A DNA stretch of 7,451 bases, from assembly GCA_017609145.1 (NCBI GenBank), contig JAFCEM010000037.1:1-7451 (forward strand). Reading direction: 5' to 3'. The number at the start of each line of letters is the position of its first letter. Position 1 is the stretch's first letter. Origin of the DNA: Candidatus Aenigmatarchaeota archaeon. GTDB taxonomy: Archaea > Aenigmatarchaeota > Aenigmatarchaeia > QMZP01. Positions 1 through 6,859 of this stretch are shown piece by piece. Under the pieces are notes generated by a model. That model saw only the letters and a program-made list of their open reading frames with translations. It was not told where the DNA came from and made no database searches. The position numbers and the translations under genes are program-made.

Positions 1-1
1 A

Positions 2-304
2 AGGAAAAGGTCAAGCAAGATCAGGGTAATAAACGAAATAGAGACAAAGGACAAGTGGAGAATCCAAGTAACCTCGGTCGGGATGCTAAGAAGGAGCACC
101 GACAGCACCGTAAAGAAAAACGTGAGGCTGAAGATAGAAGACATACTGAAGAGCAACGGGAACAGGTCTTCCATGGAAGAGCTGGTCAAGTACATAATAA
201 ACGGGGTGCTGCAGAAGAACATAAAAAGGTCGGGAAGCAAGATTTACCCGATGAGATTCTTTGAAATCGAAAAGATAGAGGTCATCAAACCCGGAGCAGT
301 CTAG
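2..304 (+). CDS. rps3ae: 30S ribosomal protein eS1 (S3Ae family), C-terminal 100 residues
   Basis: Partial gene: the reading frame is open from the window edge to a TAG stop and gives the last 100 residues, with the N-terminal half lying outside. The fragment starts with the basic run RKRSSKIRVINEIETKD, followed by a short beta region, a basic helix around KKNVRLKIEDIL and, near the end, GSKIYPMRFFEIEKIEVIK. The order 'K-IYP-(hydrophobic)-IEK-(I/V)-V-K' just before the stop is typical of archaeal S3Ae/eS1, a small-subunit protein near the mRNA exit of the 30S platform. I recognised it from this C-terminal pattern, not from a search. A shorter internal ATG at 83 gives only the last 73 residues and is not a start. 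The stop is 41 nt before the aEF-2 start, so the two translation genes are adjacent but the second appears to have its own promoter. Confidence 0.82.
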   Translation, partial: RKRSSKIRVINEIETKDKWRIQVTSVGMLRRSTDSTVKKNVRLKIEDILKSNGNRSSMEELVKYIINGVLQKNIKRSGSKIYPMRFFEIEKIEVIKPGAV

Positions 305-311
305 TTTCTTA

Positions 312-323
312 AGGTTTTTAAAC
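312..323 (+). promoter_or_regulatory. TATA-box promoter of aEF-2
   Basis: The A/T stretch GTTTTTAAACT (core TTTTTAAA at 315-322) is centred about 28 nt before the aEF-2 ATG at 346. That is the usual distance from an archaeal TATA box to the transcription start, so the transcript probably begins at or within a few bases of the ATG. No convincing Shine-Dalgarno sequence precedes the start. Confidence 0.5.
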
Positions 324-345
324 TATTACGCTATTAAGTGAAAAT

Positions 346-2541
<2,196 letters not shown>

Positions 2542-2555
2542 ATCACCTATGTTGA

Positions 2556-2567
2556 ATATAAATTTAA
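2556..2567 (+). promoter_or_regulatory. TATA-box promoter of the archaeosortase unit
   Basis: The 50-nt gap after aEF-2 holds ATATAAATTTAA, centred about 30 nt before the ATG at 2592. There is no purine-rich ribosome-binding site in front of that ATG. The spacing suggests a leaderless two-gene transcript. Confidence 0.5.
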
Positions 2568-2591
2568 TTCATTTCTGCAAAATATTAAACA

Positions 2592-3185
2592 ATGATTAAT
2601 CCATTCAGTTGGTTGGGGGGTCTCAGCCCGGGACAACAGAGACTCCGAAGGGTTCTGGTGTTTTTGTTGCGCCTGATAATACTGTCCCTGCCGCTTTATA
2701 TGGTAATAACATTCTCTGTAAACCTTCTGTTCATGCAACAGGCAGTAGCCGGCAATGTGCTCTGGGTGCTAAACAGCGCAGGGTATTCCGCCGCACAGGA
2801 CGGAATCTCCATTACTATCGAAGGCGGGCAGCCGTTCACGTTCCTCATAACAGAGGACTGCACGGCATGGAAGTCTATGCTGTTCTTCTTTGCTCTTGTG
2901 TTCGCTGTGAGTGGTGTGTTGCTGAAGAAACGGCTTCTGGCACTGCTCATCGGACTGCCCCTAATATGGGTGTGTAATATCCTGCGTATTTTTGTCATTG
3001 TTGGTGTCCAGCAGTCATACGGGCTCGAGGCTGCTATGTTCTGGCATAATGTAACATGGCAGGCGGGATTGATAACCTTGATACTGGTTCTGTGGGGAGT
3101 CTGGTTTTTCAGGTTCAGCGGCGCGCTCCAAGCAGGGGAAACGAAAGAAACAATATTAACGAACAAAACAAGAATTAAAACATGA
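2592..3185 (+). CDS. Short archaeosortase/exosortase-family transpeptidase
   Basis: A 197-residue integral membrane protein with predicted membrane segments near 21-43, 95-112, 115-138 and 155-175. It carries the catalytic signature of the exosortase/archaeosortase family in the right order: Cys90 in EDCTAWKS, Arg132 in NILRIF and His152 in FWHNV, each next to a membrane segment. Family members cut a C-terminal sorting signal from secreted proteins and transfer them, usually to a lipid anchor, at the outer face of the membrane. The protein is at the short end of the family, like compact archaeal and XrtH-like forms and unlike the 8-segment ArtA and XrtA, so I do not assign a subtype. The stop overlaps the next ATG (ATGA), which implies translational coupling to the gene at 3182. 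No protein in the window has a recognisable C-terminal sorting tripartite signal, so the substrates must be encoded elsewhere. Family assignment is confident; substrate is unknown. Confidence 0.85.
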   Translation: MINPFSWLGGLSPGQQRLRRVLVFLLRLIILSLPLYMVITFSVNLLFMQQAVAGNVLWVLNSAGYSAAQDGISITIEGGQPFTFLITEDCTAWKSMLFFFALVFAVSGVLLKKRLLALLIGLPLIWVCNILRIFVIVGVQQSYGLEAAMFWHNVTWQAGLITLILVLWGVWFFRFSGALQAGETKETILTNKTRIKT

Positions 3186-3901
3186 ACCTGAACATCGACT
3201 GGGTAATAGCGATGACTGTTTTTATTTTATTACTCGCCTGGTCCTTTGCTTTCTATGCCAATCTTTTTAAGAATACTTCACAACCCATTGCGAGCGCGGC
3301 CGATGCCATAAATGACAAGGTGATTGATTTCCTCTCCACAGACACCTATGACATAACAGTCAGGTACAATACATCCGATTCCGTTTCCGCCGCCAAATTT
3401 TGCATCAATATTACCTGGCCTGAAGGCACGCGGAATTCCACTCAGGTGTATCTTAATAGTACAAGGGGAAACAACCTTACCTGCAACATAACAGACGGTA
3501 TTCTGTACTGGACATCTGATGTCGTCAAGGGTGATAATTATTTCCTCGTGCACATGAGCAACATAAGTGTGGATCTGAACTGCACGTCAACACAGCTGCA
3601 GCTCAACATATACAGCGACGGGATTAACCAGACGGTTCCGTGGGTAATGGAAAAGGAGACCCTTTTCTCGCAGACTAACATAAACAAATTAGATTCCCAG
3701 CATGCAAATTATGTCGGTTATGAGTCATTCAAGACTTCACATGGAATAGAAAGGGATTTCCGTATCGAGATAGGGAATTCAACATCCGTAATAACCTATG
3801 GACCTTCTCTCCCGCTCAATACCCCAGTCTATTCAATGGAAAGGTTCGGAAGAATCGATGAGACCAGCGAAAACATAAACATAACAGTTATGGTCTGGTA
3901 A
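3182..3901 (+). CDS. Membrane-anchored, sequon-rich extracytoplasmic protein coupled to the archaeosortase
   Basis: I do not recognise a named family for this 239-residue protein. One hydrophobic segment at about 7-29 (VIAMTVFILLLAWSFAFYA) follows a short N-terminus and is not followed by an obvious signal-peptidase site, so it probably acts as an N-terminal anchor or pilin-like helix. The remaining 210 residues are polar and beta-rich and should face outside. They hold 12 N-X-S/T glycosylation sequons (Asn 31, 63, 76, 85, 92, 98, 102, 127, 133, 149, 199, 233), a strikingly high density, and three cysteines (74, 101, 134). The protein ends in NITVMVW, with no C-terminal membrane segment, so it is not a classical archaeosortase substrate. 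Its ATG lies inside the archaeosortase stop (ATGA overlap). By analogy with bacterial exosortases, which are often paired with an anchored periplasmic EpsI protein, I infer an accessory or presentation role. Pilin-like surface protein is the alternative. Confidence 0.8.
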   Translation: MNLNIDWVIAMTVFILLLAWSFAFYANLFKNTSQPIASAADAINDKVIDFLSTDTYDITVRYNTSDSVSAAKFCINITWPEGTRNSTQVYLNSTRGNNLTCNITDGILYWTSDVVKGDNYFLVHMSNISVDLNCTSTQLQLNIYSDGINQTVPWVMEKETLFSQTNINKLDSQHANYVGYESFKTSHGIERDFRIEIGNSTSVITYGPSLPLNTPVYSMERFGRIDETSENINITVMVW

Positions 3902-3909
3902 TTACTTTT

Positions 3910-3921
3910 GCATATAAAAAT
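3910..3921 (+). promoter_or_regulatory. TATA-box promoter of rfcL
   Basis: GCATATAAAAAT is centred about 26 nt before the ATG at 3941. This both suggests a leaderless rfcL transcript and argues that the gene starts at 3941, because an upstream TTG at 3908 would lie before the TATA box itself. A weak purine run, AAGGGA at 3926-3931, could help ribosome binding if the transcript starts earlier. Confidence 0.5.
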
Positions 3922-3940
3922 CATAAGGGAAACTATTTCC

Positions 3941-5131
3941 ATGGGTATGCTTTGGACGGACAAATACAAACCAAAAAACACCGGCGAAATCAGGGGGCAC
4001 AAAAAAGTGATAAACGACGTGAAAGAATGGCTCGGCTCATGGAAAGCCGGAAAGGCCCTGCTTCTTTACGGTCCCACGGGCACGGGCAAGAACGTGATTG
4101 TTGAGACAGTGGCGAACGAGACCGGGCTCATGCTACTGAAAGTGGATGCATCTGACAAGAGAAAATCAGCGGACATAGAGTCATTGATTGTGGATTCAAA
4201 AAACACGACACTGTTCCATAAAGGCAAAATTATCATACTGGATGAGATTGACGGCCTGTCCCGCGGGGACAGGGGAGCCGTAACAGCAATAACAAGACTG
4301 ATCAAAAATTCCGGATGCCCCGTAATCCTGATTGCCAACGATCCCTGGAAACCTAAATTGAAGCCGCTGAGAAGCTGCTGCAAATTCGTAAAGCTCACTA
4401 GGGTTCCCGCGCCGTCCGTTGCGTCCGGGCTCTCGGAGATTTGCAGGCAGGAAAAAATCAGCATCACCGGTGACGTAATCAAAAGCCTTGCACGCTGGTC
4501 CCAGGGTGACATGCGCTCGGCCATTACTGACCTGCAGATAATTTGCCAGGGAAAAACCGAGCTGAAGCAGGAGGACATGGAGATACTTGGATACAGGGAG
4601 AGGCAGTCTCCGATATACAGCATAATGCCCACGATATTCCATTCAGGAAATATCAATACCGCGAGGAAGGTGATTTACGGCTCGGACACTGACCCTGATG
4701 AGATTTTCTGGTGGGTGGAGACCAACCTACCCAACGAGCTTGAAATGTCCGGGACGGAAAAGGCCTACAGCCTACTATCAAAGGCAGACATCCTGAGAAA
4801 TAAGGTAATTCTCTTCCAGAACTGGCGACTGAAGGGTTTCATGGTTGACCTGTTGTCAGGCATCTCCCTTTTCACGAACCGGGACAAGCATGGCTTCGTG
4901 GCCTATAAGCCGCCGCAAAGGATAATACAGCTGGGGAGAACGAAGATGAAAAGGGTGGTGCTAAAGTCCCTGTGCAGAAAGATAGGAAGCGTGACTCACA
5001 CGTCTGCCAAGAGGACCAGAAAGGACATTTTGCCATACCTCAGAATAGCAGTCAAAGGTGCAGATGTCGGGGAATTTATGGAAGGGCTTGGGCTTAGTTC
5101 GGATGAGCAGAAAATGCTGACGGGTGGATGA
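3941..5131 (+). CDS. rfcL: Replication factor C large subunit (clamp loader)
   Basis: A 396-residue AAA+ ATPase subunit that, with RfcS, loads the PCNA clamp onto primed DNA. It begins MGMLWTDKYKPKN, the usual RfcL opening, which sets the start at 3941 (or the ATG at 3947). Motifs: Walker A GPTGTGKN (44-51), the RfcL-type VDASDKR, Walker B ILDEIDG (Asp101-Glu102), DRGAV, sensor 1 AND (Asn133) and sensor 2 GDMRSAITDLQ (Arg192). DASD and DRG distinguish it from the small subunit. Two points are odd. The Walker A Thr/Ser that ligates Mg is Asn51. The protein is short for RfcL (commonly well over 450 residues) and ends in LSSDEQKMLTGG, with no visible PCNA-binding QxxLxxFF-type motif. Its stop codon lies within the 3' end of the convergent tRNA gene. 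A small clamp-loader subunit is the less likely alternative. Confidence 0.9.
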   Translation: MGMLWTDKYKPKNTGEIRGHKKVINDVKEWLGSWKAGKALLLYGPTGTGKNVIVETVANETGLMLLKVDASDKRKSADIESLIVDSKNTTLFHKGKIIILDEIDGLSRGDRGAVTAITRLIKNSGCPVILIANDPWKPKLKPLRSCCKFVKLTRVPAPSVASGLSEICRQEKISITGDVIKSLARWSQGDMRSAITDLQIICQGKTELKQEDMEILGYRERQSPIYSIMPTIFHSGNINTARKVIYGSDTDPDEIFWWVETNLPNELEMSGTEKAYSLLSKADILRNKVILFQNWRLKGFMVDLLSGISLFTNRDKHGFVAYKPPQRIIQLGRTKMKRVVLKSLCRKIGSVTHTSAKRTRKDILPYLRIAVKGADVGEFMEGLGLSSDEQKMLTGG

Positions 5132-5240
5132 GCCCGCGGAGAGTCGAACTCCGGTTTCAACCTTTCTGCATGCGTTTCGTGCCCGTATAAGCCGAAAGCG
5201 CCACCGCAAGGTTGCGTGCTATCCATTACACCACGGGCTC
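5129..5240 (-). tRNA. tRNA-Arg(GCG) with a 40-nt BHB intron
   Basis: Read on the minus strand, GAGCCCG pairs with CGGGCTC (7-bp acceptor, discriminator A). The D-arm is GTGT/GCAC with loop AATGGATA (G18-G19 followed by A20, an arginine identity base). The anticodon stem is CAACC/GGTTG, and the T-arm is CGGAG-TTCGACT-CTCCG. The anticodon GCG lies at 5205-5207. The intron occupies 5164-5203 at the standard 37/38 site. Around it, TTGC (32-35) pairs with intron GCAG as a 4-bp helix flanked by 3-nt bulges GGT and AAA, each cut after its second base: a canonical bulge-helix-bulge for the tRNA splicing endonuclease. The intron body folds through GCG/CGC and TTTCG/CGAAA. The mature tRNA would be 72 nt, with a 4-nt variable loop. 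CCA is not encoded. It decodes CGC. Its last three bases overlap the rfcL stop codon on the other strand. Confidence 0.93.
5164..5203 (-). other. tRNA intron (archaeal BHB type)
   Basis: This 40-nt insertion lies between tRNA positions 37 and 38. Its ends fall in the 3-nt bulges GGT and AAA on either side of a 4-bp helix, which is what the archaeal splicing endonuclease cuts. Removing it restores the 7-nt anticodon loop TTGCGGA. Confidence 0.85.
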
Positions 5241-5257
5241 ATATAGAGATGTTATTT

Positions 5258-5268
5258 GGTTTTTAACT
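5258..5268 (-). promoter_or_regulatory. TATA-box promoter of the tRNA-Arg gene
   Basis: On the minus strand GTTAAAAACC lies about 23-25 nt upstream of the first tRNA base, the normal place for an archaeal TATA box. Confidence 0.5.
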
Positions 5269-5271
5269 CCG

Positions 5272-5323
5272 TGCCAAAGAAGTCTCCTTCCTTAACTTTG
5301 TTAGGTAGGAGATGAATTTGGCA
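5272..5323. repeat. 52-nt long imperfect hairpin / inverted repeat
   Basis: Three nested arm pairs form one long hairpin: TGCCAAA (5272-5278) with TTTGGCA (5317-5323), TCTCCT (5283-5288) with AGGAGA (5307-5312), and CTTAAC (5291-5296) with GTTAGG (5300-5305, one G-T pair) around a TTT loop. It lies just upstream of the tRNA promoter and about 250 nt before the tnpB-like right end. It could be the left-end hairpin of a small IS200/IS605-derived element or an independent transcription signal. The palindrome is certain; its role is not. Confidence 0.7.
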
Positions 5324-5327
5324 ATCA

Positions 5328-5336
5328 TTTATATAT
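5328..5336 (+). promoter_or_regulatory. Possible TATA box for the tnpB-remnant RNA
   Basis: TTTATATAT lies directly after the long hairpin. By archaeal spacing it would start plus-strand transcription near 5357, just ahead of a series of hairpins that leads into the omega-RNA-like scaffold. The evidence is only the motif and its position. Confidence 0.3.
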
Positions 5337-5381
5337 TTCGTTTCCATACTATCATTAGGCAGGTTTTTCAGTCTTGGACTG

Positions 5382-5558
5382 ATAGGCAACATGAACCAAA
5401 GTTGCCGAAGGGTTGCCATACAACAATCCCTGTATGGTGTAAAACCGAATGGGTATAGTTGGCTTATGCCACTACCGCAGGGACTGCGGGAAGTCAAGCC
5501 TGTGGAGACAGTGCCTATGTCCACGAAGCAGGAAGTTATAACCTCAACCGAAGGTTAG
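5382..5558 (+). pseudogene. tnpB: Degenerate 3' end of a tnpB gene (IS200/IS605, IS1341-like)
   Basis: The frame ending at TAG 5556-5558 encodes YGVKPNGYSW and then LREVKPVET plus a Lys-Gln-Glu-Val segment. The first two match the C-terminal tail I know from archaeal TnpB proteins, which often end in '-REVKPVET...' followed by an EAGS-like motif. The next frame of the same DNA, from 5459, reads TTAGTAGSQACGD and HEAGS, an equally familiar TnpB-tail pattern. Such double resemblance is expected where the gene end is also the guide-RNA scaffold. Nothing upstream encodes the RuvC catalytic residues or zinc finger: the frame is closed by a stop at 5313, and the readable part before 5436 does not resemble TnpB. 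The body is therefore deleted, leaving a solo right end or a MITE-like derivative. Function as protein is unlikely. Confidence 0.65.
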
Positions 5559-5573
5559 GTTATAGTAGTTCAC
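5457..5573 (+). ncRNA. Omega-RNA (reRNA) scaffold-like right end of a tnpB element
   Basis: Consecutive hairpins are visible: TGGC/GCCA (5460-5471), CCGCAG-GGA-CTGCGG (5475-5489), GTGGA/TCCAC (5502-5524) and a strong final stem TATAACCT(C)AACC-GAA-GGTTAGGTTATA (5537-5564), followed by GTAGTTCAC. A final hairpin followed by a short GG/GTTCA-type tail is the known form of TnpB omega-RNA 3' scaffolds (for example ISDra2), after which the guide begins. If the boundary is at 5573, the guide would be read from 5574 on, which is the 3' end of the ubiA gene. The tail boundary is inferred by analogy. Whether this remnant is transcribed is unknown; the tnpB at 6860 might act on it in trans. Confidence 0.5.
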
Positions 5574-6475
5574 AACACGACCCCTACCATAAAGGCAATC
5601 ATACCCCAGAACATAGCGACCTTTATCAGCTTGCTTATTCTGGAATAATTTTTCTTGTTCCTAGTTTTTGCTATGAAATATATACAGACAACGAATATGA
5701 TGTCAGTGGGTATTACCATCAGAAGATAGAACCACCCCAGTGTGTTCAGAAGGAATGGCACGGGCGATATCAGGATTGCACATGTAAGGCTCGCGATTGC
5801 GGTATTCACAACAGTTTGTCTCCTGTAAGTTACAGAGACATTGCCGTCATCACCGAGCCCGAACCTGTTCGCAATACCCGATTTAACATTAAGGACAATC
5901 CTCTTGAGGAAGCCAACCCTATCGCCCTCCACATCCTCGAGGTCCTTGATTATCTCCCTGCTGAGAGTGGCCAGAGAGGCGAGTAGCATGAGAATGAGTG
6001 GAAGCTTGAGGTTCATCGCGGCTGCGCCGCCGAAAAGGAACGCGGAACCGGTCAGATAACTCACTGATATATTACCTAACAGGACTTTGTTCTGGAGCAC
6101 TGCCGAGTATGCAATTAACAGGGCAGAGTTGAATATGGCAAGACCAAAGCATATCCAGTTGAGGAATCCCGAGAGCAGGATGCCGACTGCAAAAAGTGCC
6201 ACGGTGAAAGCACCTGCCTTTTTTCTTGATATTTGCTTCGAGGGTATCGGTCTCTTTGGTCTATTTATCTTGTCCGATTCGATATCGAATATATCATTTA
6301 TGGCATTCCCAGCGCCGGTTATTAGAAAGCCGACAACCATTGCAATGTAAAGAGGTGCCATACTGAAGAAATATCCCGGGCTCATGCCTATGACTATGAA
6401 ACCGCCCACGAAAATGGCAATGGCGGTCATCAGGCAGTTGTGTAGCCTCATCAGCTTCAGGTACGGCAAAATCAT
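5570..6475 (-). CDS. UbiA-family digeranylgeranylglyceryl phosphate (DGGGP) synthase
   Basis: A 301-residue polytopic prenyltransferase. In archaea this subfamily adds the second geranylgeranyl chain to geranylgeranylglyceryl phosphate, making the core diether lipid at the membrane. The first Asp-rich motif NDIFDIESD (60-68) is followed by KINRPKRPIPS. The second, KDLEDVEGDR (177-186), is preceded by SRE. These, with about eight to nine hydrophobic segments and the N-terminal LKLMRLHNC pattern, mark the archaeal DGGGP synthase branch and not a ubiquinone or heme O enzyme. After GDR the segment 187-219 is longer and more polar than the usual short 'KTLP' link and contains GLGDDGNVSV, a possible insertion loop. 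The start is supported by a TATA box about 27 nt upstream. The stop codon (TGA, complement of TCA 5570-5572) lies in the GTTCAC tail of the tnpB remnant, so the natural C-terminus may have been changed slightly by insertion. Confidence 0.9.
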   Translation of the reverse strand: MILPYLKLMRLHNCLMTAIAIFVGGFIVIGMSPGYFFSMAPLYIAMVVGFLITGAGNAINDIFDIESDKINRPKRPIPSKQISRKKAGAFTVALFAVGILLSGFLNWICFGLAIFNSALLIAYSAVLQNKVLLGNISVSYLTGSAFLFGGAAAMNLKLPLILMLLASLATLSREIIKDLEDVEGDRVGFLKRIVLNVKSGIANRFGLGDDGNVSVTYRRQTVVNTAIASLTCAILISPVPFLLNTLGWFYLLMVIPTDIIFVVCIYFIAKTRNKKNYSRISKLIKVAMFWGMIAFMVGVVL

Positions 6476-6496
6476 AATATCTTTTTGTTTTGTGGG

Positions 6497-6508
6497 TTAA
6501 ATATAAAA
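6497..6508 (-). promoter_or_regulatory. TATA-box promoter of ubiA (possibly bidirectional)
   Basis: On the minus strand TTTTATATTTAA is centred about 27 nt upstream of the ubiA ATG at 6475, again fitting a leaderless mRNA. The core is also A/T-symmetric enough to act on the plus strand, where it would start transcripts near 6529 into the hairpin-rich region. Confidence 0.5.
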
Positions 6509-6543
6509 AAATTTCTCATGGAACGTGTATAGAGTAACCTCTT

Positions 6544-6563
6544 CCACCGTATAAATACGGTGG
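6544..6563. promoter_or_regulatory. Perfect palindrome containing a TATA box
   Basis: The 8-nt arms CCACCGTA and TACGGTGG flank TAAA, so that the centre reads GTATAAATAC. It is both a perfect hairpin/inverted repeat and a good archaeal TATA box. Used on the plus strand it would start RNA near 6580, just before the stem-rich block. The arms could bind a dimeric repressor that masks the TATA box, or could be an IS-end hairpin. Confidence 0.6.
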
Positions 6564-6583
6564 CTTTCCAACATCATGTTTAC

Positions 6584-6810
6584 CATGCTGGGTTCCTCAC
6601 GGAAGCCCATGCTGAAAAGCTGTGCGAAGGGTTCAGCAGTTAAGGGGCTTTGTAACGGCACGCAGTGCCTTGCCCCTGCCTGTTAACCAGTTCTCACTGG
6701 GAACGGGCAACGGGTAACAGAACCGCAAAGGTTGGGTTACTGAATATCTGGTAAGCTCCAGACACGACCTGATTGCTGGGATACTGGGCGTAACCTACCC
6801 GCTCCAGCAA
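6584..6810 (+). ncRNA. Structured RNA-like block of chained hairpins upstream of tnpB
   Basis: About 230 nt with almost no unpaired stretch. Arms, in order: GGGTTCC/GGAAGCCC (6590-6608), GCTGAA/TTCAGC (6611-6637), GTTAA-GGGGC with GCCCC and TTAAC around inner GGCAC-GCA-GTGCC (6639-6687), CCAGT/ACTGG (6687-6700), GTAAC-AACC/GGTT-GTTAC (6714-6740), TCTGG/CCAGA (6747-6762) and TTGCTGG/CCAGCAA (6773-6810). TGCTGGG at 6586-6592 can also pair with TCCAGCA at 6803-6809, which would close the whole block in one domain. No frame gives a plausible protein. It lies 50 nt before tnpB, so it is either a long left end of that element, the right end of an older one, or an independent RNA. I do not recognise the family. 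Pairings were found by eye, not by energy calculation. Confidence 0.5.
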
Positions 6811-6830
6811 CAACATAATATTAAAAGGAG

Positions 6831-6840
6831 AATTTAAATA
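6831..6840 (+). promoter_or_regulatory. TATA-box promoter of tnpB
   Basis: AATTTAAATA is centred about 25 nt before the tnpB ATG, suggesting a leaderless transcript independent of the upstream hairpins. The purine run AAGGAG just before it (6824-6829) is over 30 nt from the ATG, too far to serve as a ribosome-binding site, but is placed like a BRE element. Confidence 0.45.
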
Positions 6841-6859
6841 ACCAAATGAAATAATTACT

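Noticed and set aside
3182..3901. Archaeosortase substrate
   Set aside because: It lacks the C-terminal motif, membrane helix and basic tail of a sorting signal; its only hydrophobic helix is N-terminal.
3908..3940. TTG-started 11-residue extension of RfcL
   Set aside because: The TTG lies before the TATA box, and RfcL proteins normally begin just before the LWT(D/E)KY(K/R)P motif, so the ATG at 3941 is better.
5459..5986. 175-residue plus-strand frame running into ubiA
   Set aside because: The first 40 residues are a TnpB-tail pattern in the scaffold, but the rest is antisense to the well-supported ubiA gene and has no protein-like character.
6580..6815. RNase P RNA
   Set aside because: A closing stem and GGAAGCCC near the 5' side, able to pair with TGGGC at 6785-6789, recall P1, CR-I and P4. 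However the conserved GAAAGUC of CR-I and the ACAGAA...GGCUUA of CR-V are not in place, so I do not call it. A covariance-model search would settle it.
6580..6815. SRP (7S) RNA
   Set aside because: The size is near but there is no helix 8 signature with its GGAA-type loop and flanking asymmetric loop.
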